Shown here one piece after another: positions 1 through 10,600 of a stretch of DNA of 64,000 nt. The notes beneath the pieces are model-generated. The model did no database searches, was not told the DNA's origin, and saw only the letters and a program-made list of their open reading frames with translations. Within the stretch, counting starts at the first letter, position 1. Each line of letters opens with the position of its first letter. A program made the translations under genes and the position numbers. Origin of the DNA: G963665545 sp963665545 (GTDB lineage: Bacteria > Pseudomonadota > Gammaproteobacteria > Xanthomonadales > SZUA-36); contig CAXXKZ010000011.1 in NCBI GenBank assembly GCA_963665545.2, positions 62,001-126,000 of the forward strand, given 5' to 3'.

Positions 1-207
1 GTCGCCGCCCTGGAAATTGGCTTCAACAATACGTCTTTTTAGGACTGGAAATTCAAACGATTCTTGGGTACAGTTTGTCACAGGCAAAACCTCTTCCTTT
101 TTCAATATAGATAATTGAATTATAAAGGATTACAAGGGGTTTTGCCTTCTTATTGGTGAAATATTCGGGCTAGCAAACTGGACCGCTTACTTAAACGGAT
201 AATCAAC

Positions 208-606
208 ATGGAAAACATACAGGATCGTTCCCTTTTGTATGAACAGACCGCACATACGGTCATGCCTGCGGGTGAATTAATCCCGTCCGGACTGTATGAA
301 GCCAGCCTGGCCGAGGTGCACAAGTACGGCAGCGCCTGGGGTGATCGTATCGGCTTTGTGTTCCGGATTACCGAAGGCGAATACACAGGGAAACTGGTTA
401 CGTTGTCCACGGCCACCAACCTTAGCCGCATGAGCAAGCTGGGTCAGACCTTACATGGCTTGTTGGCCCGAGAGCTGACTGATTACGAAATCCGCGACGG
501 CTTTGATGCGCAATGTCTGGAAGGGATAGAGTGCCGGATTCTGGTAGACGAACGCACGACCCGGAATGGTACGCCATACGCGACAGTGGGACGGATACTC
601 AGGTAA
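208..606 (+). CDS. Conserved plasmid/ICE-type protein (DUF669-like)
   Basis: A 132-residue cytoplasmic protein with no signal peptide or membrane segment. The centre has a beta-rich pattern (FVFRITEGEYTGKLVTLST) followed by SKLGQTLHGLLARELTDYE and a C-terminal strand with GTPYATVGRIL. That layout resembles the DUF669-like and single-strand-binding accessory proteins of phages and integrative elements; this is from memory of the pattern, not a search. The ATG at 208 follows an AT-rich leader containing a 10-bp inverted repeat (82-91 and 138-147). A truncated HTH-like gene follows 50 bp downstream, so the pair looks like the remains of a replication or maintenance module. Function is unknown; the reading frame itself is well supported. 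Confidence 0.65.
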   Translation: MENIQDRSLLYEQTAHTVMPAGELIPSGLYEASLAEVHKYGSAWGDRIGFVFRITEGEYTGKLVTLSTATNLSRMSKLGQTLHGLLARELTDYEIRDGFDAQCLEGIECRILVDERTTRNGTPYATVGRILR

Positions 607-656
607 GGATGTAAGTACCTGAATACTTAAAAGGCCAACAGGGCCAAAGAGGTGGA

Positions 657-836
657 ATGTCAGACCAACAAAAAAAAGGCCCGAGTTCGTTTTGGATTCC
701 CCGCAAGGTTATAGATGCCCTGCTGGAAGCACAGGCCACAGCCAGCGAGATAGCCGTCTATCTGGTACTTGCTCAACACACGCCAGCAACGGGCGACCAT
801 TCCACCGCCGGAATTAAGGCAATTTCGGAAGAGTGA
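657..836 (+). pseudogene. Truncated N-terminus of a replication/HTH-type plasmid protein
   Basis: An ATG at 657 behind a good Shine-Dalgarno (GAGGTGG at 649-655) opens a 59-residue frame ending TGA 834-836. Its start contains FWIPRKVIDALLEAQATAS and then EIAVYLVLAQHT, the pattern of the first helices of a winged-helix domain in plasmid and phage replication or maintenance proteins. The recognition helix and everything after it are missing, so I read this as the 5' stub of a longer gene. It sits 50 bp after the preceding plasmid/ICE-type gene in the same orientation. It could also be a genuine small protein. Confidence 0.4.
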
Positions 837-878
837 CGTTCTCCCAATCACACCCTTCGAAGGAGGCGGGAGCGACCC

Positions 879-1022
879 ATGAGTTTGTATGGCACGCGAT
901 CACAGATGAGCCCGACTGTTATAGGACAGGCCGAGTCGGTCGTCGAACGTGTCTACCAGGCCGTTGAACACCTGTGCACGGCTCCCGGCGACGTCCGAAT
1001 CGCCGCTGTTACTTTCTCCTAG
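879..1022 (+). CDS. Small ORF, 47 aa, unknown
   Basis: The ATG at 879 is preceded by a strong AGGAGG (861-866), which is the main reason for listing it. The 47-residue product has an amphipathic stretch (AESVVERVYQAVEHL) and no recognisable motif. The region 837-1236 holds nothing else that I recognise. It could be a chance ORF or the remnant of a gene disrupted together with the truncated HTH gene upstream. Confidence 0.25.
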   Translation: MSLYGTRSQMSPTVIGQAESVVERVYQAVEHLCTAPGDVRIAAVTFS

Positions 1023-1236
1023 GACCGTGGTTTCACCGTGGTGAGCCCGTGGCGTTAATCCCTGAGTGATGTGGTTTTGATGGGGTTTTGCCCCCCCGTC
1101 CCCGCCTCACAAATACTTGGCGACGGCCCCGCGTTCGGCTGTGGCGCCATCGCCGGTCGGATTGCCTTCTTCATGATCTCTTCAGCCTACCAGCCGCCGC
1201 GGGCCAAAGTTGCAACACAACCGAAATGCGACCCAA

Positions 1237-3768
1237 TTACAGGGGTTTTTTGTTCAGGCGAACTTTATACATGGCTACGCCCAGCCTCCTTACATCATTT
1301 CCCGCCCCGATGGAAGTCGGAGAGACGGCGTCAGGTAAGTCAAATTCAATGGCGATACCCTCAGGGCCGACCAGTTCCTTCGGGATGGTTGCTTGGAACG
1401 TCTGCATCTTTCTCCGGGTGGCCGTCCATTCTCCAACCTTGTTTCCGTTGGCAAGTACATGGACGGTCTGTTTGCGCACCTTCTCCTCCCGGAGGTATGG
1501 AATAAACGTCGCTTCGAGCAAGAGATCGTTCTCCGGTTCCGGAGCTGGCAAATGGAGACTGGCTCGGCGCCCGGTGGTCCAGCACGCATTCCTCTGCTCG
1601 GTCCTGCTCCATCCCTTTCCCATGAAGGCATCGGCGTTACCATTGCTTCCGAACCGAATATCTGTCCCGAACCGGTAGACCGGTAACAGGTGCAAGCTGA
1701 CGGAGCTCATCAATATCGCCAATTTTCTCTTGTCGGCTCCTGTTCCTATCAATCTCGGCACAGACGCATTGGGCAGATCGAATCGTATTTCCACCTCTGG
1801 AGAGTGGATCAGTCTGTTTGGCACAACGGTTCGGAATTGATGCGCCCTCCGTTCGCGGGCAGACCAGAGGTCGATCGCGGTGTCGTTGACAAGAACATAA
1901 ATATTTTGTTCAGGGACCTGCGCCGTAATATAAGGAATGAGTTCGGCCTTCAAGGCAAGATCGGTTTCCGGCACGGTCACTGTCAACTTCAAGCTTGCAC
2001 TTCCGCCGCTGTTCCACCAGCCTCTACTCATCGGCGCGCTCCAGCCAAATCCAACGTATTCGTCTGCATTACCCACCAGCCCGAAATTGATCTCGGTTCC
2101 GTATTCGTACAACGGGCGCCGTATCTGAAAAGCAACAGGTTCGTTGGCTATGCATGACGTCGGGTCAAAAATGCTTCCTTTGATCAAATACTTGGTGAAT
2201 TCCTGGTTTTCACCAATCGAGGTGTATGTAAAGTAAGGCCGAGCGCGTACCTCACTCGACTTGATTTCAAAAATGGGTCGACCGGGAAACCTGCCCTCCG
2301 CACCGGCCGCTCTCATGATGGTCGTAGCGATATCCAGAACAGACGTGTGAGCACTGGAAACCGTTAGAGGTCCGGAGCTTCCGGGAAGCTTTACGGTAAG
2401 CAGGGCAACCATCCTGGAAACGCAGGTATCGACCGTTTTGCCGTCAACGAAAGGTGGTATCTGGGTGCCATGGTCCCCCTGCAGAACGATTAAAGACCTG
2501 TCATACAGGTTCAACTCTTTGAGTCGTTCCAACAGTTTCAGAAATAGTTTTAGGATTGCTCGTGCTTCATTTCGGTAATTCTCTCTGGTAGTTGGAAGAA
2601 CACGTCCCGCATAACTTCCGTCGGACCGGGTGACATAAGGGGGGTGGGGTGGCCATAAATGAAGGAAGTGATAGGCTGGCTGGGAATCGCCCACAAAAAT
2701 ATGCTGCAGGTAATCGCTAAAGAATGCCTTTTCCCGTAAGGAAGAGACATGGCCAGATCCGGCCACGAACGGTGTAATGAACCAATTGTTGTCATTGTAG
2801 ATTCGATGTCGAATCCAATGGGGAGATTGCCGGAACAGCGCCACGTCCATCAGGCGGGCGGCGTTGAGGTGAACCACATCCTCCGGAGAATCCTGGTAGA
2901 CACGCTGGCGATCATAGTAGTTCGTGTACTTGCTTTCCGTCATGGACTCATAAGGAACCAGGTTTACCTTGTACCCTTGATCGTACAGGCGGTTCTGAAA
3001 ACCTGCCTGGATCGACTCCCGGTAGTATTTTCCGGGAAGTTGATTGCCATCGTAAGCCTGCCCGGAGAAGATCGCCGGAATCGAAAAAGAAGTGTATTGA
3101 GCTACTCCTATGTTCTCTGCGAACAACACAAAACCCTGCAGGTCATCTTCGAGTTGCTGCTCGACCACCAGTTCCTGGAAGATGTCGGTTTGAAAACTGT
3201 CCAAGACAATATGAACAATGTTCCTTGTAGAGGAATAGCTAAGCAAGCCGCTTGGAACATGGTGCTCGTAAGTGTAGGTCTTTGACCAGAGTCCTTCAGA
3301 GGCGACGCTTGGAGCCAACAGCAGAATCGATTGGAGGCCGATCAGTACCCAACTGGTGCTCGAGGTGATTCTAATCAGGTAGCGTGAAAAGCTCAGACCG
3401 GCCGCCAGGACAAGGATCCATATCGTTGCATCCATCCAACCGCGCAGCCCAAACCGTGACCAATCGATTCCCCTGCCATCAAAAACTCCATAGGCTCCCA
3501 CCAGAAAATTTCCTTGAATCCAGAGCAACATTCCAAGGCAAAAAATTGCGCACGCAAGTGCCTTTACGGCTCGGCTCGGAACCATGTATCCAATCAGGAG
3601 TAACGTAGCCGTGAGCAACAGACCGGACAGACCATATAGCGGGAGCAGGCTCGAATACCCTACTTCAAACTCGTCTAGATTCTCCCGGTATACGGAAAAA
3701 GTCCCGAACACAAATAGATTGGTAGAAACCAAAAGAGATGGAGGAAACAAGTGTTTCAGCCTGTTCAT
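1237..3768 (-). CDS. Membrane-anchored sulfatase-superfamily protein with duplicated C-terminal domain
   Basis: An 843-residue protein with about five N-terminal membrane segments (residues ~10-160), then an alkaline-phosphatase/sulfatase-type catalytic domain exposed outside the inner membrane. The first metal-ligand motif is IVHIVLDSFQTD, a candidate nucleophile Thr lies in QYTSFSIPAIFSG, and the second metal motif is LQGDHGTQ. This matches the LtaS/EptA-like group of membrane phosphotransferases and sulfatases acting on lipids or glycans. Residues ~554-697 and ~698-843 are two tandem copies of a ~144-residue beta-rich domain, with YEYGTEINFG and YRFGTDIRFG as equivalent starts. This domain resembles those attached to glycan-modifying membrane enzymes. 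The substrate cannot be read from the sequence. It stands alone on the minus strand inside accessory DNA. Confidence 0.75.
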   Translation of the reverse strand: MNRLKHLFPPSLLVSTNLFVFGTFSVYRENLDEFEVGYSSLLPLYGLSGLLLTATLLLIGYMVPSRAVKALACAIFCLGMLLWIQGNFLVGAYGVFDGRGIDWSRFGLRGWMDATIWILVLAAGLSFSRYLIRITSSTSWVLIGLQSILLLAPSVASEGLWSKTYTYEHHVPSGLLSYSSTRNIVHIVLDSFQTDIFQELVVEQQLEDDLQGFVLFAENIGVAQYTSFSIPAIFSGQAYDGNQLPGKYYRESIQAGFQNRLYDQGYKVNLVPYESMTESKYTNYYDRQRVYQDSPEDVVHLNAARLMDVALFRQSPHWIRHRIYNDNNWFITPFVAGSGHVSSLREKAFFSDYLQHIFVGDSQPAYHFLHLWPPHPPYVTRSDGSYAGRVLPTTRENYRNEARAILKLFLKLLERLKELNLYDRSLIVLQGDHGTQIPPFVDGKTVDTCVSRMVALLTVKLPGSSGPLTVSSAHTSVLDIATTIMRAAGAEGRFPGRPIFEIKSSEVRARPYFTYTSIGENQEFTKYLIKGSIFDPTSCIANEPVAFQIRRPLYEYGTEINFGLVGNADEYVGFGWSAPMSRGWWNSGGSASLKLTVTVPETDLALKAELIPYITAQVPEQNIYVLVNDTAIDLWSARERRAHQFRTVVPNRLIHSPEVEIRFDLPNASVPRLIGTGADKRKLAILMSSVSLHLLPVYRFGTDIRFGSNGNADAFMGKGWSRTEQRNACWTTGRRASLHLPAPEPENDLLLEATFIPYLREEKVRKQTVHVLANGNKVGEWTATRRKMQTFQATIPKELVGPEGIAIEFDLPDAVSPTSIGAGNDVRRLGVAMYKVRLNKKPL

Positions 3769-3992
3769 TAGTCGCAGTTTGTTCCTGGGTCAGTGGATAG
3801 TCGGAGCATCGACTCAATGGTTGACGAATTTTCAGTCAGAGTCAATCGCATGAGCGAGGTGCGATATCGCCAGTGTCTAGGTTGAGGCCTCGACGTGTTG
3901 CCCCCTCGAGCCCCAGGCCGCTGAAGGCGGAATTTCCGATTTGGACATCCGGCTCACATAGGATACAAAACCTGCTCCCGGGAACGGAAGAA

Positions 3993-4286
3993 ATGTTTGC
4001 CCGGCGGCAGTCGCGGGGGGGCGAAGCGTTCCAACAGCCTGTTTTAGCGCTTGCCGGATACACCAAAGAGCTAGTGGTACTCCCAGGTTGGGCGCAATAC
4101 TGTGTCACGCGGGCTGTGTTGCATTGCCTGGTGGAGGACGCGGAAACTTTCTCGTGGATAACCCGGCGAGAAAAGCAATGGCTCATCGCCTATGTTCAGG
4201 TTGCCGGGCCGGAACCGGTCGAGGTCGCCTACGATGAAGCCGTCGAGTTGTACGAGCAAGCCGATGCCTTGGACAGTCAGGCGTGA
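3993..4286 (+). CDS. Hypothetical protein, 97 aa
   Basis: The frame is open from a GTG at 3873, but the first 40 codons are Arg/Pro-rich and look non-coding. I prefer the ATG at 3993, preceded by GGAACGGAAG. The resulting 97-residue protein has normal composition, with a hydrophobic half (VLALAGYTKELVVLPGWAQY) and an acidic C-terminus (EAVELYEQADALDSQ). No family recognised. It converges on the RHH gene (stop-to-stop gap about 37 bp) and lies in the same accessory block, so it may be another fragment of that element. Confidence 0.4.
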   Translation: MFARRQSRGGEAFQQPVLALAGYTKELVVLPGWAQYCVTRAVLHCLVEDAETFSWITRREKQWLIAYVQVAGPEPVEVAYDEAVELYEQADALDSQA

Positions 4287-4323
4287 ATTGCGCTTGTCCA
4301 ACAGGCCAGCTTAATTCTCGCTG

Positions 4324-4608
4324 CTATGCCGCTGGCGCGATCTCGAGTTTACCGTATTTGGCAAAGAGATCGTTTAGAGCTTCGGCGAGAAGGTTCTGCA
4401 CAGTCGTGTCATTCTCGACCATCAAAAGCTTGAGTTGCTTCTGAACAGGTACGGGGAAATAGGCGGCCACCTGGCGCTTACCGGCGCGGCTTGGCGGCTG
4501 GGCCACCTTCCCTGCCCCGCTGTTTGCCTGTTTGGCGGGAATGGCCGCAGCTTCCGCCGCAGAGTTAGCCTTTTCACGCATTGCTTGCAGCAAGTCAGCC
4601 TTTGCCAT
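4324..4608 (-). CDS. Ribbon-helix-helix partition/antitoxin-type DNA-binding protein
   Basis: A 94-residue protein starting at the ATG at 4608, which has AAGAGGTG upstream; the frame opens earlier but those codons run through the operator. A flexible Ala/Lys-rich N-terminus is followed by a ribbon-helix-helix fold: strand RQVAAYFPV, helix PVQKQLKLLMVEND, helix TVQNLLAEALNDLFAKYGK. Such RHH proteins usually stand beside a ParA ATPase in plasmid or ICE partition loci and bind tandem short repeats to autorepress. An array of 8-bp repeats lies 17-48 bp upstream of the start, as expected for its own operator. No ParA gene is present in the window, so the locus is an orphan, probably left behind by an integrated element. 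Confidence 0.7.
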   Translation of the reverse strand: MAKADLLQAMREKANSAAEAAAIPAKQANSGAGKVAQPPSRAGKRQVAAYFPVPVQKQLKLLMVENDTTVQNLLAEALNDLFAKYGKLEIAPAA

Positions 4609-4618
4609 GAGCACCTCT

Positions 4619-7600
4619 TTATTTCGTCGATATGTCGACAAGACGACAGACCGACATGTAGACGTTCTGAATCTCGGCGGCCGCTTTGGCGTCAAAGCTG
4701 ACGCTGGCACCGCGCGAGGCCATGCCCCTGCCAGTAATATCAGTGCGCACGCGGTTGCCCCAATGGTCCAGAGAATAGGTGGTGACTACCTCAAATTGCC
4801 CGTCGCCCGGCTCCAGGGTCTCGCGCACCAGTAAGCCGGTGGCCGTGTCATATTCGAATCCCGAATTGCGGGTGATGTCTGCGACTCCGGGGCGGGCTTG
4901 ACGCACAGAGGCGTGCCGCAGTTTTCCAAACCGCCAATTGCTCCAGTCTGTCGGGAAGTAGCTGTTTTCGGCCGTTCGATCCACTGCCAAATCTCCATCC
5001 AAGCCATCGTAGGTCCTCGAAGACGAGACCAGTACATTGCCTGAGCTGTCGTATTCGTTGATCACCAGTGCCCTGCTGCGTAAGTGCCCTTGAAGTGTGT
5101 AGCCGATTTCAGTCGATATCATTAATACCGGAAAGCCAATCCCGTCCTGGGATGTTGCCACCTCCCATTGGTTGGCGGAATAGCCGATCAAAGCCCCCCC
5201 ACGGAGGCGGGTGGCGAAGTGGAAGCGGAAACGCTGTGCCAAAATTCGGGTTCAGGCTCATCAGGGTCGCTAATGGGCATGAGTTCCTGACCACTCCCGG
5301 CAAGCACTCGTGTCACGTCTACCGGCAAGCCTCTAAATGGAAAATCCTGACGAATCCGGCGATTGGATCGAATGCCACTTTGAGGATCAAACGAAATGAA
5401 TTCGCCAAAACCAAGAAAACCGCGGCCTCCTGCTTGTAATCTGGCGCCCGCGTAGTGGTATCTGACCAAGCTGGTGGCATTGACGTTGCTGAATGTTGGT
5501 GCACTGCCGATCACTTCGCTGACCACATAAATTGGCGCCACTAGATCGTAAACCGCCGAACCTCGGCCCCAGGCGGCGGCGGCCGAATTATTCATTCGCG
5601 TGTAAACCGTTGCATCGGTCAGCGGCAGATATTCGATACGGGTTTCCGCACCCCAGCCATCAGTGATCTGCCAGATCACATTCATGGCTTCATCGCTTCG
5701 TCCCGTAATCAGGTTATGGCCCATGAACAGCAGGGTGTCGCTCTTGTCAATGCCCGACCCATCCGCCTTCATGTCAATAAACAGATGATCAATCATGCCG
5801 TCCCCGGTAAATTCCAGAAACACGCTGCTATCACCCCCAGCTATGTTCCCTGAAGTCATTCCGGTCGCAAATTCAGCGGAAAAGCCCTGCCCGAAGTCGT
5901 TAATCTGCAACACCCATCGCGCATCGCTATCAGCGTGCTCGTCGGGATAAAGCAAATCAGGATAACCGTCGCCATTGAAGTCAAACAGCCTGACATCGCC
6001 ACCAGATTCTTCCGCTATCTCGGCAATGTGGATTGCAGATTCAAGCCCGCGCCCCGTATTGATGCGGTAATACCACTCATCGGTCTCGTCGCCGACCACA
6101 TCATTGGGGTCATCACCTTGCTGGAACACCATGTCTGCCAGTCCATCGGCATTGATATCCACCAGCGAGACCCGCTCGATGCGCGGCAAACCCGCATATT
6201 GCGGGTCCGTGCAGATCTCGATGACAACACAGTCGATACCGCCCGCCAATCCGACGACCTGGGGCTGATAGAAGGATGCAGTCTGGTCAGACAGAAATAT
6301 CAAGTAAAATCCGGCACGCGCGTAGACGCCCTCGTCAAGGCGGTCGGGCAAATCCTCTGCGACGGAGAGCAGGAATCTGCTTCCACCAGCAGTATGGGGC
6401 TGATCGGGCACCAAATTGATCCGGTGGCAGGAGCCCTCACATTTAGCGTACTGTCGTGTTACCCGCACCAGCAAGTCAATGGCGCCATCGCCGTTGTAAT
6501 CAAATGGCTTGGCCCCAGAAACCCCCTTGGTTGGGTTGAATTGAAAATGCGGCACCTCGTCGTCGAGCCTCCAACCGTCCGTTGTTTGATGCGGAAAAAA
6601 CGGGGCAGTATCAATGGTGAGCTGAATTGGAATCGCCAACCCGGGTGAACCGCCCGGCGTGAAGGTGTTGCGCAACATCAACAGCTGACTGGTTCCGTCT
6701 GCGGCTTTGCTGCTGGTGAGCAGGTCAGCCAACCCGTCCCCGTCATAATCCATTATGTGAACTTCATCCGGGTCGAGGTCGAGGCTAAGGCTGGTGTTCT
6801 GCGCATCAAAAGCCACGCTTTCTGTCCCGGGCCCGGTAGCCGCTGAAAGCCTGACCATGAGCGACACGACGCCATCGATCTCGCGCGGATAGAGCACATC
6901 CTGGTAGCCATCGGCGTTGAAGTCGATGACCTGCAGAGCGACCGGTTCGTCTTCATCCCCATTGTTTGGAATGTTGTACCGGCTACTGGCCAGCGTAAAT
7001 CCGCCAGCGGCCGTTGCGTATGCCACTTTGAAGTAGAACTGAGCGCCATTCTTCTCGGTTAATAGCAGGTCGGGCCTGCCGTCACCATTGACGTCTCCTG
7101 TCTGCAGGGCCGCCAGGTGGTCAGGAAAAATACTGCCGATGGCACGACCCTGCTGACTGACAGCGTGTTCTCCCTTGAGCCAGTCAAATCGAGTTGGGGC
7201 AAAGCACGTGCTGCCGGAAGCGTCACTGCATTCGGACACCTGCTCAAGCACCCTCTGGCCGAAACCGTTCTCTCCATAGGACAAAAACCAGGCTCTCAAC
7301 GAATTGAAACTGCTGTCTGTCGATCTGATTTTGCCACGTGACTCAATTTTCACCAGCAAGCGCGTATCCTGGATGGCTGCGCCCGCAATCCACGACCGGG
7401 ACGTGTCAGTTCTACCGCCCTCATAGTAGAACTCGAATTCCGCATGTGCCTGGGTGCCGGCGCGCTGATTGGCAGCATAACGCACCCGTTCCAGAACGAA
7501 GTCCACTGGCCCCGCACCCGATTCGCTCCAGGAATATTCAATGGTGTTGGAAGCACTATCAGTCAGGCTGTTCTGCAACCACAGCAGCGCAGTGTCCGGA

Positions 7601-10600
7601 CCGTCTTTGTGACGAGACTCAATGCGCGAATCTTCCGTATTGCCAAAATCAAGCACACTGCCATCACGCCGCCACACCCGGAAATAAGCGGGGCCTGTGC
7701 CGGCTCTGCCGTATGAAACCACCCTCTGAAAACTCTCGATTTCTGTGCGGTACTCACTGCCGGATTCGCCGTAGTTACCCTGAACCACCACCAGGCGTTG
7801 ACCATCCAGGCAGAAGCGGTCCGTATCACTTAAGGTGACGCCAAGACCATTAATTGTCCCGTCTTGTTCGAAAGTGTGGGCACAACGCTGGATCGCAGAT
7901 GTGCCGCTGAGCTGCCAACCCACGCCTGTCGGACCGTTACCAGCTCGGGAATGATATTGCAGGGCGAGTCCCGGTGTCAGACCCCCAGATCCCACGGCTG
8001 CCATCAGTGGAATGCGATATGTGGCGTTGCCTGCATCGTCTACATTGAATTGTCCTTTGATCATACCCACCCTCGAAGTGCTTTCCAGCACTGAGTTGGA
8101 TATTCCCGGAGCGCTCGCCGGCGCCGGCGGTTTTTCTGGATTCGCGGCTTGTACCGGGGGTGGCGCGGTGGCGCCTTCGAGGTAGCGCACAAATACGTCA
8201 TCCACTCCGGCCTCTATAACCGTGCCGCTGTCCGCACCATCATTGGCCTCGAATTCAATGTAAATCTGTTTTCCTGCATAGGCTGTCAGATCAACGCTCG
8301 CTGCCTCCCATTCGCCTGCGCGGATAATTTGCGTGCCGCTGATTTCGAATACCTGGTCTTCGCTGCCATCACCAACGACCAAGACGCGAAACCAGTCCTG
8401 CGCGTTGGCCGAGGCGCGGTGTGCGAAAAAGAATTGAAATTTGAGTGAGATAGACTCAGCGCCGGCCGGCAATGTCAACAACGGAGAAGAGATTGAGGTC
8501 GCGCCGCGGTCAACATCATATCGGCCGATCGAACCACCACGTCCGTCAGTGATCAGCGCCATTTTGCCGCTGACTGTATTGCTGGGCTGGTAAACGATGG
8601 AATCGCGGATCGTCTGTTCGGGATCAGTGCGATGCCATTGTCCCCTGGTTGAGGAATCGGTGCCACGCCGGTTGGTCAGCCAGCCAAGGTCAAGGCTAAA
8701 ATCATCGACCAACAAATCAACCCATGCACCATTGTCAGGCTGTGGCGTAACCAACCACTGAAACACCACTTCCGATTCAAGCTTGCCATCCGAGACAGCA
8801 ATTGCAACAGAATAGCTGCCGGGCTCGGCCAGGAGCGTGCCACTGACCAGGCCGCTATCGGCATCAAGGGTCAAGCCCTTGGGCAATCCGGACTGGAAGA
8901 ACGCCAGCGTATCTCCGTCGGAGTCGGTTGCCTGCATCTGCAGCGTGACTACTTCGTCTTGCACATGGGCCTGATTACCCGGGTCGATCAGAATTGGCGC
9001 CTGATTCGGCTCAGTCCCGGCCACAAAACCGATATCGGCCTGACCGTACATGGTGCCGGTTATCAGATTGGTGGGCACAGCGTTCGCGTTTGCACCGGTG
9101 GATGCGTAGGTGGAGCCGAGAATCCGAATCTTCTTGCTGTCGCGTGGCAGGTCAGCACCACTTTGATACGAAGCGCCGGAACCCGCCAGGTATGCGGCAA
9201 CCGTATATTCCCTGTCGACTTGCAGGCTTACCGGCTCAATCGGCGCATAGCACCATTGATATGTACAACTGACGGTTGCCTCGGCCAGAAGCGCGCCACT
9301 GGCGCGTTCGAACAATCGTACGCGTTTCGTACCGTTGAAGTAGCCGCCCAACTCTCGCACTTGGCCCTCGGCCAGAGTGAGAAAATGATAGCCCAAAGCG
9401 TAATGATAGTTTTTGTTCAGTTCGAAGAGCTGCGGATTTGCCGCCTCCTGCCAGGGGTAAAGTGAGCTACCTGGCGCTCCGCCTCCGTCCGAGGGCGGCT
9501 CGACCACCCAGTTGATCGCTGCAGTCCACGTGCTGCATTGCGTATTGCCCAACGCATCGGTGCAAGCGCGAACGCGGTAATCATAACTGCCGTACGGACC
9601 GTCACCCGCGTCTATATCCAGCCAGGTACTAGATCCTGGTGAAACCGTGTGCAGATCGGCATTCTCCGAACCCGGTCTGACTTCCTCGACTTCATACCAC
9701 TGCACACTGGAAGGATTCGAATGCGCCCAGTTGAGTTTGAACTGCCGGTCGGCTTGATTTGACCAGTTGATCGAGAGGCCGTCAGGTGCGCCTATTGACG
9801 CCTGAGAGACCTGAAAGGTTGCCGACTCGGCAATCAGCGTGCTGGCTGAGCTGGTTCCCATGCGCAACTCAAATCGGTAGGTTCCGGGATCGTTTACTTC
9901 GTAGACGTAATCGACCGCAGCGGTCGTTGCAGCGGCAATGACCTGCCTTTGCCCACTGGGCAAATGGTGAATAAACGCCGAGGCCGACGGGTAGTCGCCA
10001 TCGCTGAACCAGGTCAGCGTGACTTCGCATTCGGTGGAAGTATTGCTGAGCTGGCAGCCATTTCCGCTACGATGCCGATAGGAAATACGGTGGAAACTTG
10101 CCTGCTTTACCAGGTGTCGAGGGGCCGCAACGACCCCCTTGTGTAGCTGCCCACTCGCGCTGCCCCCCGGCAGATCAAATGAGACCCAGAATCGACTCGC
10201 TTCAAAGCCGGTGAACGTCCGACCGCCATTTCGATTGTTGACGCTGGCATCTACATCCCAGGCACAGCCGGACTGATAAATACTCAACGGTCCCGGCAGG
10301 CTGGCGGCGTTGCCCTGTGCCACGTAATAGAAGCACATGTCGGTCTGCTCTGCGCTCGGCTTCCAGCTGTTTCCAGCCTGAATCCAGGTTGGATCGCCGT
10401 TGCTGTCGGAAAATACAACTTCCACAGCCTCGCCAAATGCGCCAACGCTGTGAGCCACGAAATAACTCGAATCAGTCTCGTCAATCCAGAGCCCGGAATA
10501 GTGCGTGTCGTTTTGCCAAGAACCAGGCACAGATCCGACCAACAATTCAATATCGTCAACTGCCGAGAGTGACTGCCATTTAAACGTCGTACTCCAGCTG

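Noticed and set aside
1..42. Frame 1 opens the window with VAALEIGFNNTSF and a stop at 40-42, possibly the C-terminus of a gene cut by the window edge.
   Set aside because: Thirteen residues are too few to assign a gene or even to be sure it is coding.
82..147. 10-bp inverted repeat AGGCAAAACC / GGTTTTGCCT around an AT-rich loop upstream of the first gene.
   Set aside because: The 46-nt loop and lack of a U-tract or regulator argue against a terminator or operator; it may be chance.
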